From NCBI GenBank assembly GCA_030432695.1, contig JAUILN010000016.1:1-64000 (forward strand): a DNA stretch of 64,000 bases. The letters are read 5' to 3'. Under the pieces are notes generated by a model. It saw nothing but the letters and a program-made list of their open reading frames with translations. It had not been told where the DNA came from and searched no databases. The position numbers and the translations under genes are program-made. Below, one piece after another: positions 57,262-64,000 of this stretch. Positions within the stretch are counted from its first letter, which is position 1. Each line of letters starts with the position of its first letter. This stretch comes from a bacterium. Its GTDB lineage: Bacteria; Planctomycetota; UBA1135; UBA2386.

Positions 57262-59649
57262 TCAGGGGGCGCGGGTGAGTGGCTCGAGCGCGGCGGCTTC
57301 GATCCAGCCGGTCGTGGAACCGGTCCGGGCGCGGACCCAGCGCGGTGAGGCTTCGAGCCACTCGATGGTCTCGCCGGCTTCGAGGCTGCCGCGGGCTGCG
57401 GCGCGGGTGTGCGGCTCGGCGAGCAGGCGCACGTCGGCGCGGAGGATCACGGCCTGGTCGATGGGACCACGCAGGCTCTGCAGCGCGACGATTGCGGTGG
57501 CGGCGAGGCCGAGGAGTAGGAGCACCAAGGCGACGGCGCGGCGACGACTGCGAAGCGCGAGCCACCAGCCGATGACCTGGAGAAGCACCGCGAGGCCGAG
57601 CAGGCGGCCGGGGCGGATCGCGGTGAGCCAGGCGAGTTGGCCGTCGAGCCAGGTGCGGCCCAGGGTGGGCAAGGGGCCGTCGGCGCGGCCGAGCTGGTGT
57701 TCGACCAGGGCGAGGTTGGCGCGGGCTTCGAAGTCGCGCGGGGCGAGGCGCAGCGCGCGGCGGAACCAGAGCACCGACTCGGCGGGGCGGCCGAGGACGT
57801 GGGCGCAGTTGCCGAGGTCGAAGGCGAGGTCGGCGGGGTTGCCGAGACCCTGGTCGAGGCAGGCGAGGAATTCGGCGTGGGCGGCGGCTGGGTCGCCGGC
57901 GGCCAGGTCATCGAGGGCACGCGACGGATCGGCAGACCGGTCGGGGTCGTCGACGGGCGAAGCCGGCTCCGCGGTCGACGTGGCAGACGGGGCGGTCGGC
58001 GCCTGCCGTTCGTCTCCAGGCGGCTGGTTCCAGCGGACGGCGAGGACGTAGATCACCACGACGAGCGCGACCTTCACCAGGACACCCGGCCAAGGGTTGG
58101 TGACCGGCAGACTGCGCCGGAGGTCGCGCTCGGCCACCTCTACCACTCCCCGCAACGTCCGGTCGTCGGGAGCCGTGCGCTCGCCACCGAAGCGGGCGCG
58201 GGCCAGAGCGTCGAGGTGCGCGTCGAGCTGGTCGGCGGTCGCCGGATCGACGCCTGCGAGGCGGAGGCGCTGCGGCAATTCGGGGTCGATGACGGCCGCG
58301 GGCTCGCAGTCGAGCCATGCCGCGAGGTAGCGCGCCAGCGCGTGGCCGCGGTCAGCGCGCGGGTTGCGGAGGTCGCGTCGGAACCGCGAACGCGCGTCGC
58401 GGCGGCGCGCGTCGAGTCGCCGGACCTCGCGCGTCGCAGCCCTTCGACGCAGCAGCCACAGGCCCGCGGCGAACAACCACGGCAGCAGCAACCCCGCGAA
58501 CAGGATCACGCGCGACAACGGCCGCGGCGCGGCGAAGTCGGCCGGTGGAACGCGGCGCGCCTCGACCGCCCGCGGCGCGAACAGCACATCGACGCCGGGG
58601 ATCGGCGCAGCCTCGACCACCTCGTCCACCGGCGCCTCGAGCACGTCCGGCACCGGCGGCACGGCCTCGATCGCCACCGGCTGGCCCGCGGCGTCGATCG
58701 CTTCCACGCCGTCGGCCCGCGGCGCGACGCGCAGCGGGATCGCCTCGGTGCTGAGCTGCCGGTAGCCGACGCCGGGCTCGAACACCGACAAGGAGAACCC
58801 CGGCACCGCGACGTCTCCCGCGCGCAGCGCGATGAGTTCGTAGCGGAAGGCGCGGGTCCCGGCCGCCGCGTCGATCTCCCGTACGCCCCGACCGTGAAAG
58901 GCTCCCGCACGCCACTCCGGCGGCGTGAAGCCGGACAGATCGCCTTCGCCCGCCAGCGTGAACTCGATGGGCAACACGTCGCCGACGCGCAGATCCGCCG
59001 CGCCCTCACCGCGCACTGCCGTCCAGGTGAAGCGACCCACCAGCCCCGAGAAGCCGGCAGGTCTGCCCTCTGCGGGCAAGGCCTCCACCTCGATCACCAG
59101 CGCCTCGCCCTCGATCCGCGCGTCGTTGCGATCCCGCGGCACCGGGTCGCCGAAGAAGTCCTCGTCGAAGGCGCTGGCCCAAGCGAAGTGCAGGACCGGT
59201 GCAGCCAGCTCGAAGCGACCGGATCGTTCGGGCAGCAGCCGCACCGCGGTCTCGTAGCGGAGGAACGTCCGCTCGCCGCGGACCTCGTCGTCGAGCCGAC
59301 GTAGTCCCGCCAGCGAACCATCGACGACCGCCCTCGCCTTGCCCTCGAAGCCCGGTGGCACCCCGCGCGCGACGAGACCCTCGGGCAGCTCGGCCCACGG
59401 CGTATCGAGACGAACTGCGACGTCGAGCTTCTGGCGAAACAGTTGGATCAACTGCTTCGTGGCCAGCTCCTGCTCCAGACCGATCTGTACCCGCACCTCG
59501 ACCGCCTGGCCGACGACGACCGGAGCGGTCGGCGCCTCCAGCGCCACGAACGCTCGCGCGTCGATGCCGTCCTGCGCCACCAGCGGTGCGAAGCACGCCA
59601 GCAGCCCAACAGCCAGGACCCGGATCACACTGCCGAGGCGCGCCTTCAC
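57262..59649 (-). CDS. BatD-BatE fusion protein
   Basis: This 795-residue membrane protein ends the Bat operon. The GTG at 59649 overlaps the preceding stop (GTGA). A signal peptide (about residues 1-26) is followed by BatD-like beta domains (VVVGQAVEVRVQIGLEQ; LPIEFTLAGEGDLSGFT), a helix at about 381-402, a linker, and another helix at about 522-540. Then comes a TPR-like stretch (FDLGNCAHVLGRPAESVLWF), two more helices (about 680-725) and a C-terminal SH3b-like domain (VRLLAEPHTRAAARGSLEAG). TPR plus SH3 is the BatE layout, so the protein looks like a BatD-BatE fusion. Bat proteins are linked to stress tolerance; their biochemical role is unsettled. Confidence 0.72.
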   Translation of the reverse strand: MKARLGSVIRVLAVGLLACFAPLVAQDGIDARAFVALEAPTAPVVVGQAVEVRVQIGLEQELATKQLIQLFRQKLDVAVRLDTPWAELPEGLVARGVPPGFEGKARAVVDGSLAGLRRLDDEVRGERTFLRYETAVRLLPERSGRFELAAPVLHFAWASAFDEDFFGDPVPRDRNDARIEGEALVIEVEALPAEGRPAGFSGLVGRFTWTAVRGEGAADLRVGDVLPIEFTLAGEGDLSGFTPPEWRAGAFHGRGVREIDAAAGTRAFRYELIALRAGDVAVPGFSLSVFEPGVGYRQLSTEAIPLRVAPRADGVEAIDAAGQPVAIEAVPPVPDVLEAPVDEVVEAAPIPGVDVLFAPRAVEARRVPPADFAAPRPLSRVILFAGLLLPWLFAAGLWLLRRRAATREVRRLDARRRDARSRFRRDLRNPRADRGHALARYLAAWLDCEPAAVIDPELPQRLRLAGVDPATADQLDAHLDALARARFGGERTAPDDRTLRGVVEVAERDLRRSLPVTNPWPGVLVKVALVVVIYVLAVRWNQPPGDERQAPTAPSATSTAEPASPVDDPDRSADPSRALDDLAAGDPAAAHAEFLACLDQGLGNPADLAFDLGNCAHVLGRPAESVLWFRRALRLAPRDFEARANLALVEHQLGRADGPLPTLGRTWLDGQLAWLTAIRPGRLLGLAVLLQVIGWWLALRSRRRAVALVLLLLGLAATAIVALQSLRGPIDQAVILRADVRLLAEPHTRAAARGSLEAGETIEWLEASPRWVRARTGSTTGWIEAAALEPLTRAP

Positions 59650-60494
59650 CAGTCCTGCTCCACGCTGATGCTGTTGCGCTCGCGGACCGCCCGCCGGATG
59701 CCCCGCTTCTCGTGCTCCGCCTCCGCCAGCCGCCGCAGCAGCGCCTGCAGCTCGGTCGCCGAGAGCAACCCCTGGTCCTCGCCGAGCCGCAGCTCCTGCT
59801 CGATCTGTTCCAGGGTGTCGGGATCGGGCTCCGGCTGCTGCTGGTCCTGCTCGCGCTTCTGGTCGCGCTCGGCCTGGTCCTTCTTGCGCTGCAGCTCGCC
59901 GCGGCGCAGCAGCACCCGCTCCGCGTTGCGGCGCGCGGCGGGCCCGAGGGTGTCGGGGGCGGTGAGGGCCGCGGACTGGAACGCCAGCGCCGCGGCGGTG
60001 GCGTCGCGGATCGCGCGGTCGAAGGCGGTGGGGTCGGCGCCCGGCTGCTCGGCCTCGAGGCCGTAGCGCTGGCTCTGCGCGGCGCGGGCACAGCCGAGCA
60101 CGAAGTCGCGCAGCGGCTCGACGTCGCTCCGGGCATTGCCAACGGCATGGACCGCGAGCTTCTCCACCGTCCACTCGGCAGCGCGCTCGTCGCCGAACGC
60201 CAACGCGGCGTGCAGACGCTGGCGAAGCAACACGCCGGGCACCGACTCGAGCTGCGACTCGGCGAGCGCCAGTCGTTCGTGAGCCGTCTCGACGTCGCCG
60301 CCATTGAGCGCGCGCACTCCATCCAGCCACGCCGTGGGCACGGGCCCCAGCACCTGGACGAACGGTGTCTCGGAGAACAGCATCGACGGGGTCCCCGTGG
60401 CGAGGGAGTACAACGTGAGACTGCTGAAGAACAGAGCCGTGAGCAGTGCGACGAGCACCGGCCCGATGCCGATCCAGCGCTTCAGCCGCCCCAT
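59646..60494 (-). CDS. BatC-position protein with one transmembrane helix
   Basis: This 282-residue protein has an N-terminal transmembrane helix (VLVALLTALFFSSLTLYSLA), a helical repeat-like middle (DVETAHERLALAESQLESVP) and a charged glutamine-rich C-terminus (ERDQKREQDQQQPEPDPD). Helical repeats and an acidic/Gln-rich tail fit BatC-type TPR proteins, but this is mostly positional. It overlaps the BatB stop by 13 bases and the BatD start by four. Confidence 0.55.
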   Translation of the reverse strand: MGRLKRWIGIGPVLVALLTALFFSSLTLYSLATGTPSMLFSETPFVQVLGPVPTAWLDGVRALNGGDVETAHERLALAESQLESVPGVLLRQRLHAALAFGDERAAEWTVEKLAVHAVGNARSDVEPLRDFVLGCARAAQSQRYGLEAEQPGADPTAFDRAIRDATAAALAFQSAALTAPDTLGPAARRNAERVLLRRGELQRKKDQAERDQKREQDQQQPEPDPDTLEQIEQELRLGEDQGLLSATELQALLRRLAEAEHEKRGIRRAVRERNSISVEQDW

Positions 60495-61558
60495 GCGCCC
60501 GTCCTCCGCTCCGACAGCGCGAACTCCAAGAGCAGCAGCACGAGCGCCAACCCCAGCGGCAGACGATAGCGGTTGGCCAGAGCAGCGCCCTCGCCCTCCG
60601 GGCCAGCCACGCGACCGTCCTCCTCGAGGCGCGCGAGCACACCCTGCTCGTACGCCGCCACCAACGGCTGCACGCTCGACGACCCGTCGACGAAGGCCCC
60701 GCCCCCCGCCTCGGCCATCGCCCGCAGGCTGGCCGCATCCATCCGCGACACCACCTCGCGGCCCTGCCGGTCGGTGAGGAAGCGCTCGCGGCCGTCGGGA
60801 CCGGTCACGGTGATCTTGCTGCCGAGCGGCGAGCCCAGGCCGACGCAGTGAACGCGCAAGCCCCGCGCCCGTGCTGCCTCGGCGGCGGCACGACCGGCAC
60901 CGCTCGGATCCTCGCCGTCGGTGACCACCAACAAGGCGCCGCGCAACGCGGCCTGCCCCTGCGCCCCGCGCACCTGACCGGCTTCGAGCGCGCGTGTTCC
61001 GGCTTCGATCGCTGCGGCGAGATCGGTGCCACCCATCGCGACGTCGACCGGATCGGCGGTCGCGGCGAGCAGCGCGAACGAGCCGACGTCGCGGGTCAGC
61101 GGCACCCGCAGCCGCGCCTCGCCGGCGAACAGCACCAACGCCAGCCGGTCGCCGCGGGTGCGCTCGGCGAGGCGCGCCAAGGCCTGGTGCGCGAAGCCGA
61201 GCCGCGAGGGCGACAGGTCGCGGGCCAACATCGAGCGCGACACGTCGAGGCAGACGCAGAGGTCGAGGCCGGTCTCGGCGCCTTCGCCCTCACCGTCGGC
61301 GGGTCCGAAGGCGGGCTGCATCCAGGCGAGGACGAGTCCTGCGAAACCGGCTGTGGCCAGGGCAACGCGCACCCGTCGCCGGCCCGGGCTCCACTCCTCC
61401 GCCAGTCGTCGGGTGCGACGTCCCACCACCGCTTCGAGGCGTCGCGCGCTGCGGCGTGCACGCCAGACCAGGAACGCGGCGAGCACCACGACTCCGAGTG
61501 CGCCGACCGCGGCCAGCGGCTCGAGGAACGCGAAGCAGAGCGGAAGGAACGGAATCAC
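60482..61558 (-). CDS. BatB-type von Willebrand A membrane protein
   Basis: This 358-residue protein has two N-terminal helices, a vWA domain and a C-terminal helix. The MIDAS metal site is intact: DVSRSM (D-x-S-x-S), a central MGGTDLAAAI threonine, and LLVVTDGEDPSG. This is the BatA/BatB pattern. A GTG at 61558 is used with GGGGAGGG just upstream. It is placed second among two vWA genes, as BatB usually is. The vWA face would be periplasmic and is expected to bind a partner through a divalent ion. Confidence 0.82.
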   Translation of the reverse strand: MIPFLPLCFAFLEPLAAVGALGVVVLAAFLVWRARRSARRLEAVVGRRTRRLAEEWSPGRRRVRVALATAGFAGLVLAWMQPAFGPADGEGEGAETGLDLCVCLDVSRSMLARDLSPSRLGFAHQALARLAERTRGDRLALVLFAGEARLRVPLTRDVGSFALLAATADPVDVAMGGTDLAAAIEAGTRALEAGQVRGAQGQAALRGALLVVTDGEDPSGAGRAAAEAARARGLRVHCVGLGSPLGSKITVTGPDGRERFLTDRQGREVVSRMDAASLRAMAEAGGGAFVDGSSSVQPLVAAYEQGVLARLEEDGRVAGPEGEGAALANRYRLPLGLALVLLLLEFALSERRTGAWGG

Positions 61559-61577
61559 GCCGCCCTCCCCGCCGGGC

Positions 61578-61754
61578 TCAACCGGCGGCGTGTGCGGTCC
61601 GACGACGTGCGGAGAGCCGCACCCGCTGACGCAGGAGCCGCGCAGCCCGTTGCTCCCGCTCCCGCCCGGTCGCCCGGACGAGGCAGATTGCCGCCAGACA
61701 GATCACCAAGACCGGCAACAGCACGTCCGGCGAAAGGAACTGCATCCACAGCAT
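61578..61754 (-). CDS. Small single-pass membrane protein in the Bat operon
   Basis: This 58-residue protein has one hydrophobic helix (VLLPVLVICLAAICLV) followed by an arginine-rich tail. A perfect AGGAGG (61762-61767) sits seven bases before the ATG at 61754, better than the site of any neighbour, so it is probably translated. It lies between the BatA and BatB genes, 19 bases before BatB. I do not recognise a family. Position and topology suggest an accessory subunit of the Bat complex. Confidence 0.55.
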   Translation of the reverse strand: MLWMQFLSPDVLLPVLVICLAAICLVRATGREREQRAARLLRQRVRLSARRRTAHAAG

Positions 61755-61859
61755 CGTCACACCTCCTGGGGATTGGCTCGTAGGAACAAGGACGTCGTCC
61801 GACGGCCTCGCCTTCCCCGAAGCACCCGGATGATTCAGATGTCACGCGATTCTCCCCGT

Positions 61860-62876
61860 TCACGGCAGCCCCTCCCAGACGGTCGCTGCCGCAAGTCGGC
61901 CGACCAGCCACAGGCCGAGTCCGACCAGCAACCAGACCAGGAACCGATCCTCGCGGCGGAACCGCGGCTCCTGGTAGCCCGAGCGTTCCAGCTCGTCGAT
62001 CGCGGCGTAGACCCGGCGCACCGCCTCGGCATCGCGCGCCTCGAAGAACGCTCCGCCGGTGCGCTCGGCGACGCGGCGCACCGGGCCGGTGTCGAGCTCG
62101 ATCCACTCGCCGCCGACCGCCTGCCGGCCGATGCCCGCGGCGATCGTGTAGACGCGGACGCCGAGTTCCTCGCAGAGGCGCGCAGCCTCCAGCGGAGTGA
62201 TCTCGTCGGGCAGGTCGCTACGGGCGACGTTCTCCTCGCCGTCGGTCAGCAGGATCACCAGCTTGCTGCGGGCCTGGCTGTCGCGAAGCGCCACCGCACA
62301 GCGGGCGATCGCCATGCCGAGGCCGGTCGCGTCCTCGTCGCCGTCGGCCTCGACCTGGGCGACCGCGGCGAGCATGGCGGCGAGGCTCCGGTGGTCGATG
62401 GTCGGCGGGCAGACCAGGTCGGGGTAGCGCGCGAAGGTGACGAGGCCGATGCGGTCGTCCTCGCGCGCGGCGATGAACTCGGCGGCGGCGGCCTTGGTGA
62501 TCGCGAGGCGCGTCTCGCCCGGCCGCAGGTCGTCGGCAGCCATCGACGACGACGCGTCGATGCACAGCAGGATGTCGAGGCCCTCGCGCTCGAGCGGCAG
62601 CGGCACGCGCTCCTGGGGGCGGGCGAAGGCGACCACCAGGCTCAGCAGGCCGAGCGCGGTGAGGGTGCGCGGCAGCCAGGCGGTGCGCTGGCGCAGCGAG
62701 CGTGGCAGGCGCGCGCGACGGCCGTCGGCGTCGAGGCGCAGGAAGCCGGCAGGTGCGAAGCGGATCGCGGGGCGGCGGGCGCCGAGGAACGCAGCCAGGA
62801 TCACCAGCAGCGCGAGGCCGAACGCCCAGGGGTGCGCGAGGGTCAGGCCGGTCCACGACTCGAGGAGGCGGTTCAC
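61860..62876 (-). CDS. BatA-type von Willebrand A membrane protein
   Basis: This 338-residue protein has an N-terminal helix pair (HPWAFGLALLVILAAFLG; TALGLLSLVVAFA), a vWA domain with intact MIDAS (DASSSM; GDEDATGLGMAI; LLTDGEE), and a C-terminal helix (FLVWLLVGLGLWLVG). It begins with a GTG overlapping the upstream gene stop by four bases (GTGA). The pattern matches BatA, whose gene usually follows DUF58 and precedes BatB. Confidence 0.82.
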   Translation of the reverse strand: MNRLLESWTGLTLAHPWAFGLALLVILAAFLGARRPAIRFAPAGFLRLDADGRRARLPRSLRQRTAWLPRTLTALGLLSLVVAFARPQERVPLPLEREGLDILLCIDASSSMAADDLRPGETRLAITKAAAAEFIAAREDDRIGLVTFARYPDLVCPPTIDHRSLAAMLAAVAQVEADGDEDATGLGMAIARCAVALRDSQARSKLVILLTDGEENVARSDLPDEITPLEAARLCEELGVRVYTIAAGIGRQAVGGEWIELDTGPVRRVAERTGGAFFEARDAEAVRRVYAAIDELERSGYQEPRFRREDRFLVWLLVGLGLWLVGRLAAATVWEGLP

Positions 62877-63820
62877 TGCGCGGCCTCCGCAGCGTGGCTG
62901 GCGGCGGCGATCGCCCGCTCGAACCGCGCGGTCTCGGCGAGCAGCTCGGCGCGGCGGGCGTGCCGCATCCGGGCGCCGGCGAACTTCACCTGGTCGAGTT
63001 CCTCGGCGAGGTCGGCGAGCGCAGCAGTCGGTTCGGTCGACCCGGCGCGGAGCTGCAGCTCGTCGAGGATCGCGCTCCACTCCAGCGCGTCGGCACGCCA
63101 TGCGGCGCGGTCGAACTGCGCGAGGTCCTGCTCCGAGACCGCGGCCAGCGCGGCGATCCGCTCGGCGGGCGTGCGCGGGCGGTCGGCGTCGGCGGCACCG
63201 GATGCACGCCAGCCGATCCAGAGCCGGCACAGGATCCAGGCCACCCCACCTGCCGCCAAGGCCAGCAGCGCCGCGGTCGCCAGGACCCGCCGCACGGGTT
63301 CGATGCAGAGCACCGGGGCTGGCGGCAGTTCGATCGCGCCATCGTCGTCCGCGGGCAGCGACGAGTCGACCATGAGCGTGGTGAGCGGTGCGATGCCGCG
63401 GCGCGGCTCGCGGCCTTCGTCGACCACCAGCCCGAACTCCGGCCGCAGGGTGACGGCACCGAGGCGGAAGGCGTGCGCGCGGAAGCTGCGGGTCTCGACC
63501 ACCTGGCTCTGCTCGGTGCCACGCTCCAGCGAGGTCTGCTCGACCACCAGCGGCGCAAGCGACTCGTCGCTCCAGGCCGCAGCCTCCTCGCCCACCGGCC
63601 AGCGGCGGATCACGTCGAGGGCGAACGGCGCGCCGAAGGTCACGCTGCCGAGCGCCGCCTCGCCGCGGAGCACCAGTTCGATGCGCAGCGTGGGATCGCC
63701 GCCGGCGGCCAGCAGTTCCTCCATCGCGTCGCGGGTGGCGTCGCGGGTCGAGGGCTCCTGAGCTGTACCGGACAGAGCGCAGAGCAGCGCGAGCAGTGCC
63801 GCGAAGACGCCGGCCTTCAC
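62873..63820 (-). CDS. Bat-operon membrane protein of unknown function
   Basis: This 315-residue protein has a signal peptide (FAALLALLCALSGTAQ), a beta-rich extracytoplasmic part (LRIELVLRGEAALGSVTFG; RLGAVTLRPEFGLVVDEG), a transmembrane helix (VLATAALLALAAGGVAWILC) and a helical cytoplasmic tail. It takes the position between DUF58 and BatA where a DUF4381-like or BatD-like protein is often found, but I cannot place it in a family firmly. The GTG at 63820 overlaps the DUF58 stop (GTGA), and its own stop overlaps BatA. Confidence 0.6.
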   Translation of the reverse strand: MKAGVFAALLALLCALSGTAQEPSTRDATRDAMEELLAAGGDPTLRIELVLRGEAALGSVTFGAPFALDVIRRWPVGEEAAAWSDESLAPLVVEQTSLERGTEQSQVVETRSFRAHAFRLGAVTLRPEFGLVVDEGREPRRGIAPLTTLMVDSSLPADDDGAIELPPAPVLCIEPVRRVLATAALLALAAGGVAWILCRLWIGWRASGAADADRPRTPAERIAALAAVSEQDLAQFDRAAWRADALEWSAILDELQLRAGSTEPTAALADLAEELDQVKFAGARMRHARRAELLAETARFERAIAAASHAAEAAQ

Positions 63821-64000
63821 CGCTTGGTCCCCCGCAACTGCCGCATCCGGAAGAAGCGCAGGATCGGGCCGGCCACCGCGTCGCGGTCGAGTTCGCGCGG
63901 CACCGGCACGTCCATCACGTCGATCTCGGCACGACGGAACAGCTCGTCGACGCGGCTGCGCCAAGCGGCGACGCGGCGCGTGTACTCGTCACGCACCGCG
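63817..64000 (-). CDS. Partial DUF58 protein, C-terminal end
   Basis: The last 60 codons of an open frame enter from the right edge on the minus strand. They read YTRRVAAWRSRVDELFRRAE then VPVPRELDRDAVAGPILRFF and end RMRQLRGTKR. This matches the tail of DUF58 proteins, which precede BatA in MoxR-DUF58-Bat operons. Its stop overlaps the next start by four bases. The remainder lies outside the window. Confidence 0.6.
   Translation of the reverse strand, partial: AVRDEYTRRVAAWRSRVDELFRRAEIDVMDVPVPRELDRDAVAGPILRFFRMRQLRGTKR

Noticed and set aside
61555..62106. A 183-codon minus-strand frame overlapping BatA and the small membrane protein
   Set aside because: Arg/Gly-rich with no helix or domain; the overlapping 58-codon frame has a proper ribosome-binding site and a membrane helix.

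Overview
This window looks like a chromosomal segment of a high-GC Planctomycetota bacterium. No rRNA, tRNA or single-copy marker was recognised, so this rests on gene content. The pointers are a planctomycete-type ECF sigma factor overlapping a Ser/Thr kinase with TPRs, a one-cysteine sulfatase lipoprotein, three roughly 1,030-residue secreted proteins built from ELWxxDGTxxGT repeats, several large secreted FG-GAP/VCBS or beta-helix proteins, a sigma factor fused to a membrane-anchored carboxypeptidase-regulatory-like part, and a Bat (aerotolerance-type) operon. Genes are densely packed and occupy almost the whole window. I see no CRISPR array, phage module or transposase.

Layout. 1-4983 (minus strand): a RibD/DHFR-like reductase, a membrane-anchored carboxypeptidase-regulatory-like protein, a secreted HExxH metallopeptidase, and OxyR with both redox cysteines. 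Divergent from OxyR is a secreted SOUL haem-binding-type protein (5092). 6140-12377: two tandem ELWxxDGT repeat proteins. 12464-15745: a YbjQ-family protein, then a secreted BNR/sialidase-like protein divergent from a sulfatase. 15908-20446: a 1,512-residue FG-GAP lipoprotein of visibly lower GC. 20686-24086: ECF sigma factor and Ser/Thr kinase-TPR protein. 24209-30557: a secreted protein with a C-terminal domain shared across this window, a Prc/Tsp-type S41 protease, a small lipoprotein and a cysteine synthase. 30567-34047: a DCC oxidoreductase divergent from an HTTM-like membrane protein, a dodecin, and a Tat-exported TIM-barrel protein. 34137-39959: a third ELWxxDGT protein and a protein carrying three hydrolase modules. 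39943-47398: RDD protein, bestrophin-like channel, an unknown secreted protein, the sigma-TM-carboxypeptidase-like fusion, and a membrane-anchored glycerophosphodiesterase. 47562-55794: a CARDB/FG-GAP secreted protein, a sugar transferase, a UbiA prenyltransferase, a TrmH methyltransferase, a RecQ-phosphoribosyltransferase fusion and a DprA-like protein. 56005-57144: a beta-helix protein bracketed by inverted repeats. 57262-64000 (minus strand): the Bat operon, from a partial DUF58 gene through to a BatD-BatE fusion.

How genes may work together. The most system-like units are (i) the translationally coupled RecQ-PRTase and DprA-like pair, which recalls both competence machinery (ComFA/ComFC/DprA) and the ShosTA defence pair; (ii) the compact Bat operon with a small membrane protein of its own; (iii) the OxyR/SOUL divergent pair; and (iv) the many exported proteins that seem to share a C-terminal domain and may use a common export or surface-anchoring route. 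A family of palindromes with a fixed GGTGCC-N-GGCACC core and differing arms occupies several intergenic gaps and looks like a REP-type repeat.
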